Shown here: positions 38,216-48,163 of the stretch, piece by piece | How positions within the stretch are numbered: position 1 is the stretch's first letter | Layout of the letters: each line of letters starts with the position of its first letter | Assembly (NCBI GenBank): GCA_943789335.1 | Contig: CALSTS010000001.1 | Coordinates: forward strand, 248,001 to 312,000 | Origin: an uncultured Pseudomonadales bacterium | GTDB taxonomy: Bacteria > Pseudomonadota > Gammaproteobacteria > Pseudomonadales > Pseudohongiellaceae | DNA length: 64,000 nucleotides | Reading direction: 5' to 3' | Notes under the pieces: generated by a model | Database searches by the model: none | Told to the model about the DNA's origin: nothing | Seen by the model: only the letters and a program-made list of their open reading frames with translations | Made by a program: the position numbers and the translations under genes

Positions 38216-38662
38216 TCAGGCATTTTCTATTTCTAATGCTCGATATTGTTTAGCCAGTTTATCCAATACACCATTGATATATTTATGACTATCAGTGGCA
38301 CCATATTTTTTTGCCAAGTCAACATATTCATTGATCACAACCTTATAAGGAACATCAATGCGTTCTGTAAATTCAAAGCTACCCAAGCGCAAAAGTGCGA
38401 GCTCAATTGGATCAAGTTGGGATAACTGGCGATCAAGCTTATCTGCAAAAGTCTGATCAATTTCCTCAGATTTTGTGATGATATGAACAAGTGCTTGGTG
38501 GAAAAAATCCCAATCAATTTTAGCGGCATTATCTGCTCGAAATTGGGCTTCTATATCGCTTGCTGAGCCTTGAGCCAACTGCCATTGATAAAAGGCCTGA
38601 ACTAATAAATTTCTGGCTTTTTTACGATGTGAAATTTTGGGCTGTGATGAGTCTTCGGCCAT
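38216..38662 (-). CDS. nusB: Transcription antitermination factor NusB
   Basis: Binds boxA RNA with NusE in rRNA antitermination. All-helical protein of 148 residues: KARNLLVQAFYQWQLAQGS, then ELALLRLGSFEFTERIDVPY, KVVINEYVDLAKKYGATDSH and KYINGVLDKLA, the family's diagnostic C-terminus. Three bases separate it from ribH, eight from thiL. Confidence 0.93.
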   Translation of the reverse strand: MAEDSSQPKISHRKKARNLLVQAFYQWQLAQGSASDIEAQFRADNAAKIDWDFFHQALVHIITKSEEIDQTFADKLDRQLSQLDPIELALLRLGSFEFTERIDVPYKVVINEYVDLAKKYGATDSHKYINGVLDKLAKQYRALEIENA

Positions 38663-38665
38663 AGA

Positions 38666-39136
38666 TTACAGCTTACGCACGAGACTGACCATTTCCAGCG
38701 CAGTCATTGCAGCATCAGCACCTTTATTCCCTGCTTTAGTACCAGCCCGCTCTACAGCTTGCTCAATCGTATCAACTGTAAGCACACCGAATGCCACTGG
38801 AAGTCCAAACTCCAGACTGACTTGATTTAGGCCGCGACTGCATTCAGTGCAGACATAATCAAAATGAGGAGTGCTACCCTTGATGACTGCTCCGAGAGCA
38901 ATTATGGCGTCAAATTGTTGAGTCTGAGCGGCTTTTTGTGCAGCCAGAGCTAATTCAAACGCGCCTGGCACCTTTATTACTGTAATTGCGCTGTCAGCAA
39001 CACCATGACGACTTAAGCAATTTATAGCGCCATCTTGCAGACTATTAACAATAAACTCATTAAAGCGGCTAACAACAATTGCATAACTTGCACTTGCGCC
39101 ACCGAAATCGCCTTCAATTGTTTTTATTTTTTCCAT
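38666..39136 (-). CDS. ribH: 6,7-dimethyl-8-ribityllumazine synthase
   Basis: Penultimate enzyme of riboflavin synthesis. The 156-residue protein has [53 protein letters not shown] (catalytic-site segment) and [20 protein letters not shown]. It sits between ribBA (56-base gap) and nusB (3-base gap), the standard order. Confidence 0.95.
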   Translation of the reverse strand: MEKIKTIEGDFGGASASYAIVVSRFNEFIVNSLQDGAINCLSRHGVADSAITVIKVPGAFELALAAQKAAQTQQFDAIIALGAVIKGSTPHFDYVCTECSRGLNQVSLEFGLPVAFGVLTVDTIEQAVERAGTKAGNKGADAAMTALEMVSLVRKL

Positions 39137-39192
39137 AATATTCTCTAAATCTTTCTTCTTAACATTTTTGAATTCATTTTTATCAGGCTAGC

Positions 39193-40311
39193 TTATTCTT
39201 CAAAAGGTATATATTCCACAACTTCTAAATCAAAACCTGAAATTGCATATTTTGTTGGATAACTCATAAGGCGCATTTTGCCTACACCCAAATCTCGTAA
39301 AATTTGAGAACCAGTACCTACGTTCAAGAACAACCCTTGAGAAGCTTTTGCTGGAACCTTTATTTTGGCTTGCTGACTTAAACTTTCCAACTGATTTAAA
39401 ATATCGGAACCGTTTTCTTCACCTGCCAAAATAACCACGACCCCTTTACCTTCCTCACTAATTTTTTCCATTGCTCGATGCAGTGACCAGCTTGAACGTT
39501 TAGAGTCTTTAACTGTCAGTAAATCCCTTAAAGTATTGGCAACTAATACCCTAACCAGAACAGGCTCTTCACTATTAATTTCTCCTTTTACTAAAGCCAT
39601 ATGAGTCGGCTCTCCTTCTTTTATACTGTCACGGTAGCAATAAATTTCAAAATCACCATGCTCAGTCGCTGCAGGATATTGCTGAAGTCGTTCAACCGTT
39701 TGCTCATTAGCAATCCTGTAATGCACCAAGTCCATAATAGTGCCAATTTTTAATCCATGCTCCTCAGCAAATTTTTCAAGATCAGCTCTTCTGGCCATAG
39801 AGCCATCTGCATTCATTATTTCGCAAATTGCTGAAGCAGGGGTTAAGCCTGCTAATCTGGCTAAATCACAACCCGCTTCTGTATGCCCCGCTCTGCGCAA
39901 AACGCCTCCTTCTTTTGCCATCAAAGGAAAGATATGACCCGGCAGAGTAATATCAGTTGGCGCAGCATCAGGAGCAACCGCAGCTTGAATCGTAAGAGCT
40001 CTATCAGCAGCTGAAATGCCTGTAGTGACCCCTTCTGCAGCTTCAATTGAAATTGTAAAGTTTGTTCCGAAAGGTGTTTGATTAGAGCTGACCATCAAAG
40101 GTAAATTTAACTGCTGGCAACGTTCACCTGTAAGGGTCAGGCAAATTAAACCACGTGCGTGTGTTGCCATAAAATTGATTTCGGCCGGACTTATTTTATC
40201 AGCAGCAACTACGATATCACCTTCATTCTCCCGGTCTTCATCATCCATCAAGACAACCATTCTACCTTGACGAATATCTTCAATAAGTTCTTGAGTAGTA
40301 TTTAATTCCAT
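39193..40311 (-). CDS. ribB: 3,4-dihydroxy-2-butanone 4-phosphate synthase with degenerate GTP cyclohydrolase II-like domain
   Basis: Residues about 1-200 are RibB: MVVLMDDEDRENEGDIVVAA, the substrate motif HARGLICLTLTGERC, TPFGTNFTISIEAA, GHIFPLMAKEGGVLRRAGHT and HTEAGCDLARLAG. The remaining 170 residues resemble RibA in fold and order but lack the zinc cysteines and the RCDCG motif, so GTP cyclohydrolase activity is unlikely; RibA proper should be elsewhere. This half-dead RibBA form is common in proteobacteria. The ATG overlaps the ribE stop by one base (TAATG). Confidence 0.9.
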   Translation of the reverse strand: MELNTTQELIEDIRQGRMVVLMDDEDRENEGDIVVAADKISPAEINFMATHARGLICLTLTGERCQQLNLPLMVSSNQTPFGTNFTISIEAAEGVTTGISAADRALTIQAAVAPDAAPTDITLPGHIFPLMAKEGGVLRRAGHTEAGCDLARLAGLTPASAICEIMNADGSMARRADLEKFAEEHGLKIGTIMDLVHYRIANEQTVERLQQYPAATEHGDFEIYCYRDSIKEGEPTHMALVKGEINSEEPVLVRVLVANTLRDLLTVKDSKRSSWSLHRAMEKISEEGKGVVVILAGEENGSDILNQLESLSQQAKIKVPAKASQGLFLNVGTGSQILRDLGVGKMRLMSYPTKYAISGFDLEVVEYIPFEE

Positions 40312-41018
40312 TACTTTATAAAACCGCTAGCCTTTAATTTTTCAACACTCAAACCTTCATTATCATTCTCAGCTTTATTGTCGGAATAAATTTTGGAAAG
40401 TTCGTCTTTCTGTAATAATCGTTCAAGGTAACGACTGATTAAATCTACTTCCAGATTCACCTGCCGGCCAACTTCAAATTCATGCATGGTGGTTTCCGCC
40501 GCTGTATGAGGAATTATATTGACTGTAAAATTGAATCCATCTACCTCATTAACAGTCAAACTTATGCCGTCTATACAAACTGAGCCTTTGCGGGAAATAT
40601 AATGTGCCAACTCAAGTGGCGCTGCAAACACTAAACTCAGACTGCCTGCATCAACACCTTTACTGTGTAAAATTCCTAATCCGTCAACATGGCCGCTAAC
40701 AAGGTGTCCTCCCAGTCGGCTTTCCGGCTTAAGGGAAAGCTCCAGATTAACCAAACTTCCGTCAACAAGACTGCCGAGATTTGTACAATTTAAGGTTTCA
40801 TTTGAAACATCGGCGCTAAATGTTGATTCACCGAGCTCAGTTACAGTAAGGCATACCCCACTTACTGCAATACTGTCACCTAGTGCAATATCATTGAAAT
40901 TTAATTTGTCTGAATGAACAATCAAACAACATTCATCCTTACTACCTCCCTCAGCTTCTAGCCTAGGTTTAGTAAGCGATTTAATGGTGCCTGTTGCCTC
41001 AATTATTCCAGTAAACAT
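40311..41018 (-). CDS. ribE: Riboflavin synthase, alpha chain
   Basis: Dismutates two lumazines to riboflavin. The 235 residues show the two-fold repeat: MFTGIIEATGTIKSL, DSIAVSGVCLTVTEL, FSADVSNETLNCTNLG, GGHLVSGHVDGLGIL, and the second copy SVCIDGISLTVNEV, FTVNIIPHTAAETTM. A C-terminal tail of about 30 residues (KIYSDNKAENDNEGLS) goes beyond the usual end near VDLISRYLERLL. It lies 19 bases after ribD and overlaps ribB. The old symbol ribC is also used. Confidence 0.92.
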   Translation of the reverse strand: MFTGIIEATGTIKSLTKPRLEAEGGSKDECCLIVHSDKLNFNDIALGDSIAVSGVCLTVTELGESTFSADVSNETLNCTNLGSLVDGSLVNLELSLKPESRLGGHLVSGHVDGLGILHSKGVDAGSLSLVFAAPLELAHYISRKGSVCIDGISLTVNEVDGFNFTVNIIPHTAAETTMHEFEVGRQVNLEVDLISRYLERLLQKDELSKIYSDNKAENDNEGLSVEKLKASGFIK

Positions 41019-41037
41019 GCTGAGAAATATTTCCTAC

Positions 41038-42138
41038 TTACTTATTTAAAACTCGGACGCGCATTCTACAATCTTTACCCAGCAATGACACATCTGAGTA
41101 TTCAAGCGAAATTTGATCTTCCATATTTTCCAAGCCAGGAAGAGTAAATAATGGCAAGCCCTTATGACCTAAAAGTTTAGGCGCCATATAAAGTATTATT
41201 TCATCGACCAGACCGGCTTTAATAAATGCTCCTGCCAAGGTTGATCCTGATTCTATTAACACTTCGTTGCATTCTTTTACTTGCGCTAGAAACTTTAGCA
41301 AGGCATGTAAATCTATTTTTTTTTCAGCATTAGGTAAACAAATTTGTTCAAGATTAGCGACTTTTTTTTCAGCTGTTTCAAATTCTTTTTCTATTGCAGA
41401 TACTAGCAATATATTTCCAGGAATTTGTAAAGTCTTTGCTTCTGGCGACAGCCTTAAATTCGAATCACAAATCACCCTTAAGGGTTGTAAGACTTCTGCA
41501 TCATCTAGTCTGACATTGAGAGAAGGATCGTCTGCTAATACTGTTTCGATACCGCTAATTAATGCACTACTTCTGGCTCTAAATTTTTGAACATCTTGCC
41601 TGGCTTCAACCCCAGTGATCCATTTGCTTTCCCCACTAGCCATGGCCGTTCTACCATCCGAACTCATTGCCATTTTGCAGCGCACATAAGGCAAAGCAGA
41701 AGTCATTCTTTTTATAAATCCTGGATTTAAATCTGCACATTTCTCGGCAAGAAGAGGGCCAATAACTTCTATACCAGCAGCTTTTAATTTACTCAAACCC
41801 TTGCCGGCTACTTCTGGATTTGGATCAATCATGCCATACACAACTTTACTTACACCGGCTGCAATAATGGCATCACAACAAGGGGCTGTTCTCCCATGAT
41901 GCGAGCAGGGTTCAAGTGTCACATATAAGCTAGCACCGGAAGTAGATGCTTGAGCCTGATTTAGCGCATGCACTTCTGCATGCACTTCGCCAGCAAACTG
42001 ATGCCAGCCTTCTGCGATAACCTGCCCTTCTTTAACAATTAAGCAACCGACACGAGGATTAGGCTTGCTACTGTATTCCCCTTTTAAAGCAAGCTCTATA
42101 CAACGCTGCATGTATGTAGTGTCAGTATTCATGTTCAT
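41038..42138 (-). CDS. ribD: Bifunctional riboflavin deaminase/reductase RibD
   Basis: Deaminates and reduces the pyrimidine intermediate of riboflavin synthesis. Deaminase domain, residues 1-145: MQRCIELALKGEYSSKPNPR, GWHQFAGEVHAEVHAL (HAE zinc motif), LYVTLEPCSHHGRTAPCCDA (PCxxxGxxxxC zinc ligands). Reductase domain: AMSSDGRTAMASGESKWITG, ALISGIETVLADDPSLNVR and EVLIESGSTLAGAF. The 366-residue length is normal. There is a 90-base gap from nrdR. Confidence 0.95.
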   Translation of the reverse strand: MNMNTDTTYMQRCIELALKGEYSSKPNPRVGCLIVKEGQVIAEGWHQFAGEVHAEVHALNQAQASTSGASLYVTLEPCSHHGRTAPCCDAIIAAGVSKVVYGMIDPNPEVAGKGLSKLKAAGIEVIGPLLAEKCADLNPGFIKRMTSALPYVRCKMAMSSDGRTAMASGESKWITGVEARQDVQKFRARSSALISGIETVLADDPSLNVRLDDAEVLQPLRVICDSNLRLSPEAKTLQIPGNILLVSAIEKEFETAEKKVANLEQICLPNAEKKIDLHALLKFLAQVKECNEVLIESGSTLAGAFIKAGLVDEIILYMAPKLLGHKGLPLFTLPGLENMEDQISLEYSDVSLLGKDCRMRVRVLNK

Positions 42139-42228
42139 TTGATTATATTAATTGCCGGTTCAGATTAGTGCAGTAAAGCCACGGTGAGAAAAAATAAAAA
42201 AATAGTGAAGTTAAATTAAAAGTAGTTA

Positions 42229-42696
42229 CTAGATTTTGTCTTTGGACGCTTGATCAATGTTATCAATTGCTTCTCTAAACTCATTTAGATCTTTGAAACT
42301 TCTATAAACAGATGCAAAACGCACATAAGCAACTTCATCTAATTTACGCAACTCCTGCATCACTTTTTCGCCAACAAGATCACTGGAAACTTCTCTTTCA
42401 CCGGAGGCCCGTAAAGCATGATTAATATGGGTCAGTGCTTCCTCAACTTTATCCATACTCACTGGTCTTTTTTCCAGCGCTTTTAAAATACCTTTGCGTA
42501 ACTTATCTTCATTAAATGGTTCACGGTCGCCATTTTGTTTGATGACACGTGGCATTAATAATTCAGCCCCTTCAAAAGTAGTGAAGCGCTCATTGCAAGT
42601 CAAACACTCTCGCCGCCTTCGCACCTGATTGCCTTCGGCAACCAAGCGCGAATCAATTACTTTTGTATCTGTAGCATGGCAAAAAGGACAATGCAT
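42229..42696 (-). CDS. nrdR: Transcriptional repressor NrdR
   Basis: Zinc-ribbon/ATP-cone repressor of ribonucleotide reductase genes. The 155-residue protein begins [17 protein letters not shown], has the second zinc pair in [15 protein letters not shown], then the ATP-cone ([37 protein letters not shown]). Its target genes are not in this window. It starts 16 bases after glyA. Confidence 0.95.
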   Translation of the reverse strand: MHCPFCHATDTKVIDSRLVAEGNQVRRRRECLTCNERFTTFEGAELLMPRVIKQNGDREPFNEDKLRKGILKALEKRPVSMDKVEEALTHINHALRASGEREVSSDLVGEKVMQELRKLDEVAYVRFASVYRSFKDLNEFREAIDNIDQASKDKI

Positions 42697-42712
42697 CAGT
42701 CAACTACCATTT

Positions 42713-43969
42713 TTATTTATAAACCGGAAATTTTTCGCACAAGGCCAAAACTTTTTCTTTTACCGAGCTTATGAGCTCCTCATTATTAATGTCTTCCAGT
42801 ATATCGCAAATCCAATTCGACATTTCACTCACTTCAACTTCAGTAAAACCCCGAGTGGTTATTGCTGGAGAGCCTAAACGTAAACCACTAGTCACAAATG
42901 GAGAGCGCGGATCATTAGGCACAGCATTTTTATTAACCGTAATATTCGCTCGGCCCAAAATTTCTTCCGCATCTTTGCCGGTTGCTTCTCGGCCAACCAA
43001 ACTCAATAAGAAAAGATGGTCATCTGTGCCACCAGAGACAATTTCGAAACCTCGTGATATAAAAACTTCAGCCATTGCTTGAGCATTTTTAACGACTTGT
43101 TGCTGATACGATTTGAACTCTTCAGACATAGCTTCTTTGAAGGCGACAGCTTTCGCGGCAATAACATGCATTAATGGTCCACCCTGACTTTCAGGGAAAA
43201 TAGCAAAATTCAGACGTTTATTAAGTGCTTCGTCATCGCCAGGAGTCAGAATTAAGCCCCCACGTGGACCTCTTAAGGTCTTGTGCGTGGTGGAAGTTGT
43301 GACATGGGCAATATTAACTGGACTCGGATAGACGCCTGCTGCAACAAGACCTGCCACATGTGCCATATCGACCACCAGATAAGCACCAATTTTATCGGCA
43401 ATATCTCGCATTAGTTGCCAATTGACGGTTCTTGAATAGGCTGAAAAACCAGCGATAATTAATTTAGGCTTGTGCTGCAAGGCTAGCTCTTCGACTTGCT
43501 CATAATCTATTTCACCAGTCTCGCTGTTCAGACCATATTGGACGGGATTATAAATTCGCCCTGAAGAAGAAACAGCAGCTCCATGAGTAAGATGTCCGCC
43601 ATCAGCCAAACTCATGCCCAACAAGGTATCGCCAGGCTTTAATAAGGCCATAAATACCGCTGAATTGGCTTGAGAGCCTGAGTGTGGCTGCACATTGGCA
43701 TATCCTGCATTAAAAAGTGTTTTGGCTCTCTCAATTGCCAGGTTTTCAACGATATCGACATATTCGCACCCACCGTAATAACGCTTACCCGGATAGCCTT
43801 CTGCATATTTATTGGTTAATACTGAGCCTTGCGCTTCCTGCACTCGAGGACTGGCATAATTTTCAGAAGCGATTAGTTCTATATGGTCCTGTTGGCGCAG
43901 GGCCTCTGCAGCCATCGCTGCTTCAAGTTCATCATCAAAACCGGCAATGGTCATATCTTTAGTTAACAT
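42713..43969 (-). CDS. glyA: Serine hydroxymethyltransferase
   Basis: PLP enzyme converting serine to glycine and charging tetrahydrofolate. The 418 residues contain [78 protein letters not shown], and the PLP-lysine segment [19 protein letters not shown]. It heads the long minus-strand transcript toward nrdR and the rib genes. Divergent ettA begins 150 bases away. Confidence 0.96.
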   Translation of the reverse strand: MLTKDMTIAGFDDELEAAMAAEALRQQDHIELIASENYASPRVQEAQGSVLTNKYAEGYPGKRYYGGCEYVDIVENLAIERAKTLFNAGYANVQPHSGSQANSAVFMALLKPGDTLLGMSLADGGHLTHGAAVSSSGRIYNPVQYGLNSETGEIDYEQVEELALQHKPKLIIAGFSAYSRTVNWQLMRDIADKIGAYLVVDMAHVAGLVAAGVYPSPVNIAHVTTSTTHKTLRGPRGGLILTPGDDEALNKRLNFAIFPESQGGPLMHVIAAKAVAFKEAMSEEFKSYQQQVVKNAQAMAEVFISRGFEIVSGGTDDHLFLLSLVGREATGKDAEEILGRANITVNKNAVPNDPRSPFVTSGLRLGSPAITTRGFTEVEVSEMSNWICDILEDINNEELISSVKEKVLALCEKFPVYK

Positions 43970-44119
43970 TTTTCTCCTCGGGAATCGGGCAAATTAAAGT
44001 AAATTAAAAAAAGTAAGCTAGGCTCTGTAAAAAAAGCGCTATTCTACCTTACTTTCCTACTCGGGAAGAATAGAATAGTCAGCTTAATAATTCTCTCTAA
44101 AGCAGTAGGTTGAAATTTA

Positions 44120-45784
44120 ATGGCTCAATTTGTTTATACCATGAACCGGGTAGGAAAAGTTGTCCCGCCCAAGCGTGAAATTCTGAAAGATATCTCCCTG
44201 TCATTCTTCCCTGGCGCCAAGATTGGCGTTCTTGGTTTGAATGGAGCGGGTAAGTCCACCTTACTTCGAATCATGGCTGGCGTAGATAAAGAGTTTCATG
44301 GCGAAGCCAGACCTCAGCCAGACCTGAAAGTTGGTTACTTACCTCAAGAGCCAGAACTTGACGCAAACAAAGACGTGAAAGGCAATGTCGAGGATGGCGT
44401 TCGTGAAATCAAGAACCTAGTAGATGAATTTAACAGCATCAGTGACAAATTCGCCGAGCCCATGAGCGATGAAGAAATGAATACCTTGTTAGAAAAGCAA
44501 GGAGAACTGCAAGTTCAGATAGATGCTAGTGGAGGCTGGGAACTGGATCGCACCCTTGAAATTGCGGCTGAAGCCTTGCGTTTGCCTCCCTGGGATGCGG
44601 ATGTCACAAAACTCTCAGGCGGCGAGAAACGTAGAGTTGCACTTTGTCGGTTACTGTTATCCAAACCTGACATGCTTTTATTAGATGAGCCAACTAACCA
44701 TCTTGATGCAGGCTCAGTCGCCTGGATGGAGAAATTTCTACAGGATTATCCAGGAACTGTTGTAGCAATCACCCATGATCGCTATTTCCTGGATCATGCT
44801 GCTGGTTGGATACTCGAGCTTGATCGCGGGCATGGCATCCCTTATGAAGGTAATTACAGCAATTGGCTAGAAGCAAAAGAAAAGCGCCTAGAAGTTGAAG
44901 AAAAGCAACAATCCTCAATTGCCAAAACTATTAAAAATGAATTGGAGTGGGTCAGAGCCAACCCCAAAGGACGACAGTCTAAAAGCAAGGCTCGTCTGGC
45001 TCGCTTCGAAGAATTATCTTCAAAAGAGTTTCAGACACGTAATGAAACCCTAGAGCTCTATATTCCACCAGGCCCTCGATTGGGCGAGCTGGTTATTGAA
45101 GTCGATAAGATCAGCAAAAGTTTTGGTGACAAAACTCTCATCGAAAATCTCAGCCTGACTATCCCGAGAGGCAGCATAGTAGGAATTATTGGCGGTAACG
45201 GCGCGGGTAAAACGACTTTCCTGAAAATGCTAATGGATCAGGAAAAGCCAGACTCCGGTTCCATTCGTATTGGCGAAACAGTAGATATGGCATATGTTGA
45301 ACAAAGCCGCGATGAGTTGAATGATGAAAATACTGTTTGGCAGGAAGTTTCAGAAGGCCTTGATACCCTAAAAATCGGCAACTACGAAATTCCTTCTCGT
45401 GCCTATCTTGGTCGCTTCAATTTTAAAGGTGGTGATCAACAAAAATTTGTTAAGCATTTATCTGGGGGAGAACGTAACAGACTGCACCTTGCGAAACTCC
45501 TAAAGCGTGGCGCAAATGTTCTCTTACTAGATGAGCCAACAAATGACCTCGACATTGAAACCTTGCGCGCCTTGGATGAAGGATTATTAGCATTTCCAGG
45601 CACAGTGATAGTGGTTTCACATGACCGTTGGTTTTTAGACAGGATTACAACACATATCTTGGCTTTTGAAGGCGACAGCGATGTAATTTTTCACGAAGGG
45701 AATTATTCAGACTACGAAGAAGATAGGAAGAAAAGAAAAGGGGATGGGGAGCCTACTCGAGTCAAATACAAAAAACTCAGCTAA
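44120..45784 (+). CDS. ettA: Energy-dependent translational throttle protein EttA
   Basis: ABC-F protein that binds the ribosomal E site and gates translation by ATP level. The 554 residues start [20 protein letters not shown], as in EttA. Walker [18 protein letters not shown] and [17 protein letters not shown]; signatures [13 protein letters not shown] and [13 protein letters not shown]; Walker [16 protein letters not shown] and [15 protein letters not shown]. The arm segment (residues about 95-135) and the ending VKYKKLS are also typical. It is followed by the palindromic repeat region. Confidence 0.95.
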   Translation: MAQFVYTMNRVGKVVPPKREILKDISLSFFPGAKIGVLGLNGAGKSTLLRIMAGVDKEFHGEARPQPDLKVGYLPQEPELDANKDVKGNVEDGVREIKNLVDEFNSISDKFAEPMSDEEMNTLLEKQGELQVQIDASGGWELDRTLEIAAEALRLPPWDADVTKLSGGEKRRVALCRLLLSKPDMLLLDEPTNHLDAGSVAWMEKFLQDYPGTVVAITHDRYFLDHAAGWILELDRGHGIPYEGNYSNWLEAKEKRLEVEEKQQSSIAKTIKNELEWVRANPKGRQSKSKARLARFEELSSKEFQTRNETLELYIPPGPRLGELVIEVDKISKSFGDKTLIENLSLTIPRGSIVGIIGGNGAGKTTFLKMLMDQEKPDSGSIRIGETVDMAYVEQSRDELNDENTVWQEVSEGLDTLKIGNYEIPSRAYLGRFNFKGGDQQKFVKHLSGGERNRLHLAKLLKRGANVLLLDEPTNDLDIETLRALDEGLLAFPGTVIVVSHDRWFLDRITTHILAFEGDSDVIFHEGNYSDYEEDRKKRKGDGEPTRVKYKKLS

Positions 45785-45786
45785 TT

Positions 45787-45900
45787 GAGCTACTGCGCTT
45801 GGTAATGCTTTGTTAAAAACTGCCTCGGAATACTCATTTACTTATTATATAAATTCCGCTTCCTCGTCAGTTTTCGCCTCGCCTTACCAGCGCTCGTAAC
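45787..45900. repeat. Intergenic palindromic element downstream of ettA
   Basis: Nested arms GCGCTTGGTAA (45795-45805) with TTACCAGCGC (45884-45893), AAAACTG with CAGTTTT, and GGAAT with ATTCC enclose ACTCATTTACTTATTATATAA. The arrangement resembles an extended cruciform lying just after the ettA stop. Sequence type differs from the tandem units that follow. Confidence 0.5.
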
Positions 45901-45942
45901 GCTTTCTATATACAATTTAGTTTGCGTTATTAGGAAGAATCG

Positions 45943-46276
45943 ATTTCCTTCTCATGCCTTGAACATGCTTTCGATAGACAAATTATTCGGAAACAAGCGA
46001 GGACTGTCTGAATCGCGAAGCGATGAGTTCCGCAGCGCCGAATAATATGAATAGCGAATGTTCGGCATTGAAGGGAATATTCTTCCTGAAATCCTAGAAG
46101 GAATAAATTATTTCCTTCTCATGCTTTAAACATATTCTCGATAGACAAATTATTCGGAAATAAGCGAGGACTGTCTGAATCGCAAAGCGATGAGTTCAGC
46201 GGCACCGAATAATATAGATGTCGAATGTTTAGCATTAAAGGAAATATTCTTCCTAAAACCCTGGAAGAAACAAATT
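45943..46276. repeat. Two tandem copies of a 167-bp hairpin-forming repeat
   Basis: Copy 1 is 45943-46109 and copy 2 is 46110-46276, aligned without gaps at about 86% identity by eye. Each folds on itself: ATTATTCGG pairs with CCGAATAAT, GAACAT with ATGTTC, ATGCC with GGCAT. Outer AGGAAGAAT (45932-45940) pairs with ATTCTTCCT (46079-46087). The conserved centre GCGAGGACTGTCTGAATCGC ... GATGAGTTC forms the loop region. In copy 2 the stem pairs change together (AAACAT/ATGTTT, ATGCT/AGCAT), so pairing is kept. It fills the spacer between convergent ettA and the lambda-P-like gene. No reading frame of note crosses it. Confidence 0.75.
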
Positions 46277-46281
46277 AATGA

Positions 46282-46971
46282 CTAAAGTTTCAGGCTGGCT
46301 TTCAGTTCTTGCAGGCGCGACTGGTTTTCTTTTGTGCTTAAAGGTGTGGCCAACGATTCAGGAATCGGTGTAGGGGCATTCAAAGTCAATTCTTCACCTT
46401 GTAATGCACGTTGAACTAAATGTGAATAATGATATTCGAATAAAGGGAATATCTGCCCTTCTGCTCGATTAGCTAATTCAAACCAGCCAGTTGCTTTACC
46501 TGCCATATATACAGCAGGATGACTCCAGCTCTGGACTGATTTAGGTGATGGCATGCGGCATGCTTCAAGGTAGGCATCATGAACTACAGGTAAGCCAAAT
46601 AAAGACAGCCCTGATTTACATGTATCAACAACGCTCGCAATACTCGGTAAAAATGGCTGGTTGAGAACTAACTCACGGGTAGCAGCCAGAACCAATTCAG
46701 GAGAAAAAGCCGCAAGGCTGGTTAGCCAGTATTTTTTTGCAAGGTTTAAAGCGCCTTCATCCGGAAAGGCTTTGTGATATTGGTTATGGTAGGCCAGTTC
46801 AAATTCAGCAAACATTTGATTGATAGCATCAACATGATCTTTACTAGAATTCTTTCTAGAGGCAGAAGCATAAGCGGCATCATCACTTACTTCTATACCT
46901 TTAATTCCCTTACTAGTATTTGCAGACGCTGCAACAGGTGCTATAAGTTGATCAACTTTTTTTATTGCCAC
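46282..46971 (-). CDS. Replication protein P-like (lambda P family) helicase-loader candidate
   Basis: A 229-residue protein from the GTG at 46971, which has AGGA about eight bases upstream; a longer frame to 47130 would lie inside the diguanylate cyclase gene. After a variable N-terminus come DAINQMFAEFELAYHNQYH, NLAKKYWLTSLAAFSPELVL, LNQPFLPSIASVVDTCK and a proline-rich end. This pattern resembles the lambda replication P/DnaC-recruiting family found on many gammaproteobacterial chromosomes. It may load DnaB helicase. Identity is by recollected pattern, so moderate. Confidence 0.55.
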   Translation of the reverse strand: MAIKKVDQLIAPVAASANTSKGIKGIEVSDDAAYASASRKNSSKDHVDAINQMFAEFELAYHNQYHKAFPDEGALNLAKKYWLTSLAAFSPELVLAATRELVLNQPFLPSIASVVDTCKSGLSLFGLPVVHDAYLEACRMPSPKSVQSWSHPAVYMAGKATGWFELANRAEGQIFPLFEYHYSHLVQRALQGEELTLNAPTPIPESLATPLSTKENQSRLQELKASLKL

Positions 46972-46996
46972 TTCTATTCCTAAAAAAGGGTGATAA

Positions 46997-48163
46997 TTAT
47001 GAAAAATCACTACTACGTAAGCCAAATTCCCTTTGCTCAATAATGTCTTTAGCAGAACTTTCAGGATTAAGCTTGGCATAACTAATAACAACATTACGAC
47101 CGGCCTTTTTACTTTCGTAAAGGGTTTCATCGGCTTTTTCTAACAATTCTTCTGCTATATGAACTTCATCCGGACAAGTTGCGATCCCGATACTGACAGT
47201 TGTTGTGATTCTTTGCCCATCAACATCAAAAGAAGTATTTTCAATTGCGCTGCGCAAACGTTCAGCAGTCTCGATTGCTCTCTCAGAAGGTAATTGAGGC
47301 AACAAGGCAACAAATTCGTCTCCTCCGTAGCGGCATATAATGTCTGAAGTACGTAAACAATCCTTAAGTGTACTGGCGATTGTTAAAATTAATTTATCAC
47401 CAGCTTTATGCCCATAAGTATCATTGACCTGCTTTAAATTGTCGGCATCAATCATCATTGCTGATAAGGGTTGGGAATACTGCATGGCGATTTCAGTTGC
47501 TTTATGCAGCATTGGGCTAAATGAACGTTTATTTAATAAGCCTGTCGTTTCATCTGTTTCAGATAGAGTCTTAAACATTTGTTTCCCATAATTTACATCA
47601 GCAGCAAGCATGGTCGTGATATAAGCCACTAACATGAATGGTAAAAAGAAAATTAGAAATTCAGTGTATTCAACTAAGGAATATTCTATTCCGGCGCGTG
47701 ATGCCAAAAGAATATACACTGCTGAAATTAAGACAATTTCGGCAATAGTGATTGCTTTACCTAAGGTGATGGAACTTGAAATAATTACCAGCAAATAAAG
47801 GTTAAGTAAGGGGCTATCGACACTGCCAGTATTCCAAACCACGACTGAGATAAAAAGAATCATTACCCAGGTTTCTACAGCCAATTTCCACTTAAAGTGT
47901 GGAAGATTGAAATTCACATAATGAAATCCCAAGATAAAAGCACCAAAAAGTTCCATGCAGATTAACAAGGCTGAAGGACTGGCAATATCTGCATTTGGCG
48001 ACATGTAATAAAGCAACACGATCAAAAGCAACAGCCATTCAATTTCTGAAATGCTGCGTGCAAACCCTTTTAGTTCGATCTGATCTAAATTCAGATCATC
48101 AACTAATTTATTAGTGTCTTTATTTTTCACTATGTGCTCCTTCTTATTCGCTATGCTATCCAT
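46997..48163 (-). CDS. Membrane-anchored diguanylate cyclase (GGDEF)
   Basis: Synthesises cyclic di-GMP. The start at 48163 (MDSIANKKEHIV) follows GAGGGGA; an earlier ATG at 48178 would overlap that site. Five or six membrane helices occupy residues about 40-190 (IEWLLLLIVLLYYM to LIFFLPFMLVAYITTM). The GGDEF domain has TDETTGLLNKRSF, DADNLKQVNDTYGHKAGD, the product-inhibition site RTSD five residues before an intact active site YGGDEFVALLP, and TVSIGIA. No EAL or PAS domain is present. The signal sensed by the membrane part is unknown. Confidence 0.9.
   Translation of the reverse strand: MDSIANKKEHIVKNKDTNKLVDDLNLDQIELKGFARSISEIEWLLLLIVLLYYMSPNADIASPSALLICMELFGAFILGFHYVNFNLPHFKWKLAVETWVMILFISVVVWNTGSVDSPLLNLYLLVIISSSITLGKAITIAEIVLISAVYILLASRAGIEYSLVEYTEFLIFFLPFMLVAYITTMLAADVNYGKQMFKTLSETDETTGLLNKRSFSPMLHKATEIAMQYSQPLSAMMIDADNLKQVNDTYGHKAGDKLILTIASTLKDCLRTSDIICRYGGDEFVALLPQLPSERAIETAERLRSAIENTSFDVDGQRITTTVSIGIATCPDEVHIAEELLEKADETLYESKKAGRNVVISYAKLNPESSAKDIIEQREFGLRSSDFS

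Noticed and set aside
39193-40311. A full bifunctional RibBA
   Set aside because: The second domain lacks the zinc cysteines and RCDCG of GTP cyclohydrolase II.
45943-46276. CRISPR array or integron attC sites
   Set aside because: Only two long adjacent copies, no spacers, no cas or integrase genes, and no GTTRRRY core pairs.
46972-47130. N-terminal extension of the lambda-P-like protein
   Set aside because: It overlaps the GGDEF gene in another frame; the GTG at 46971 has its own ribosome binding site.
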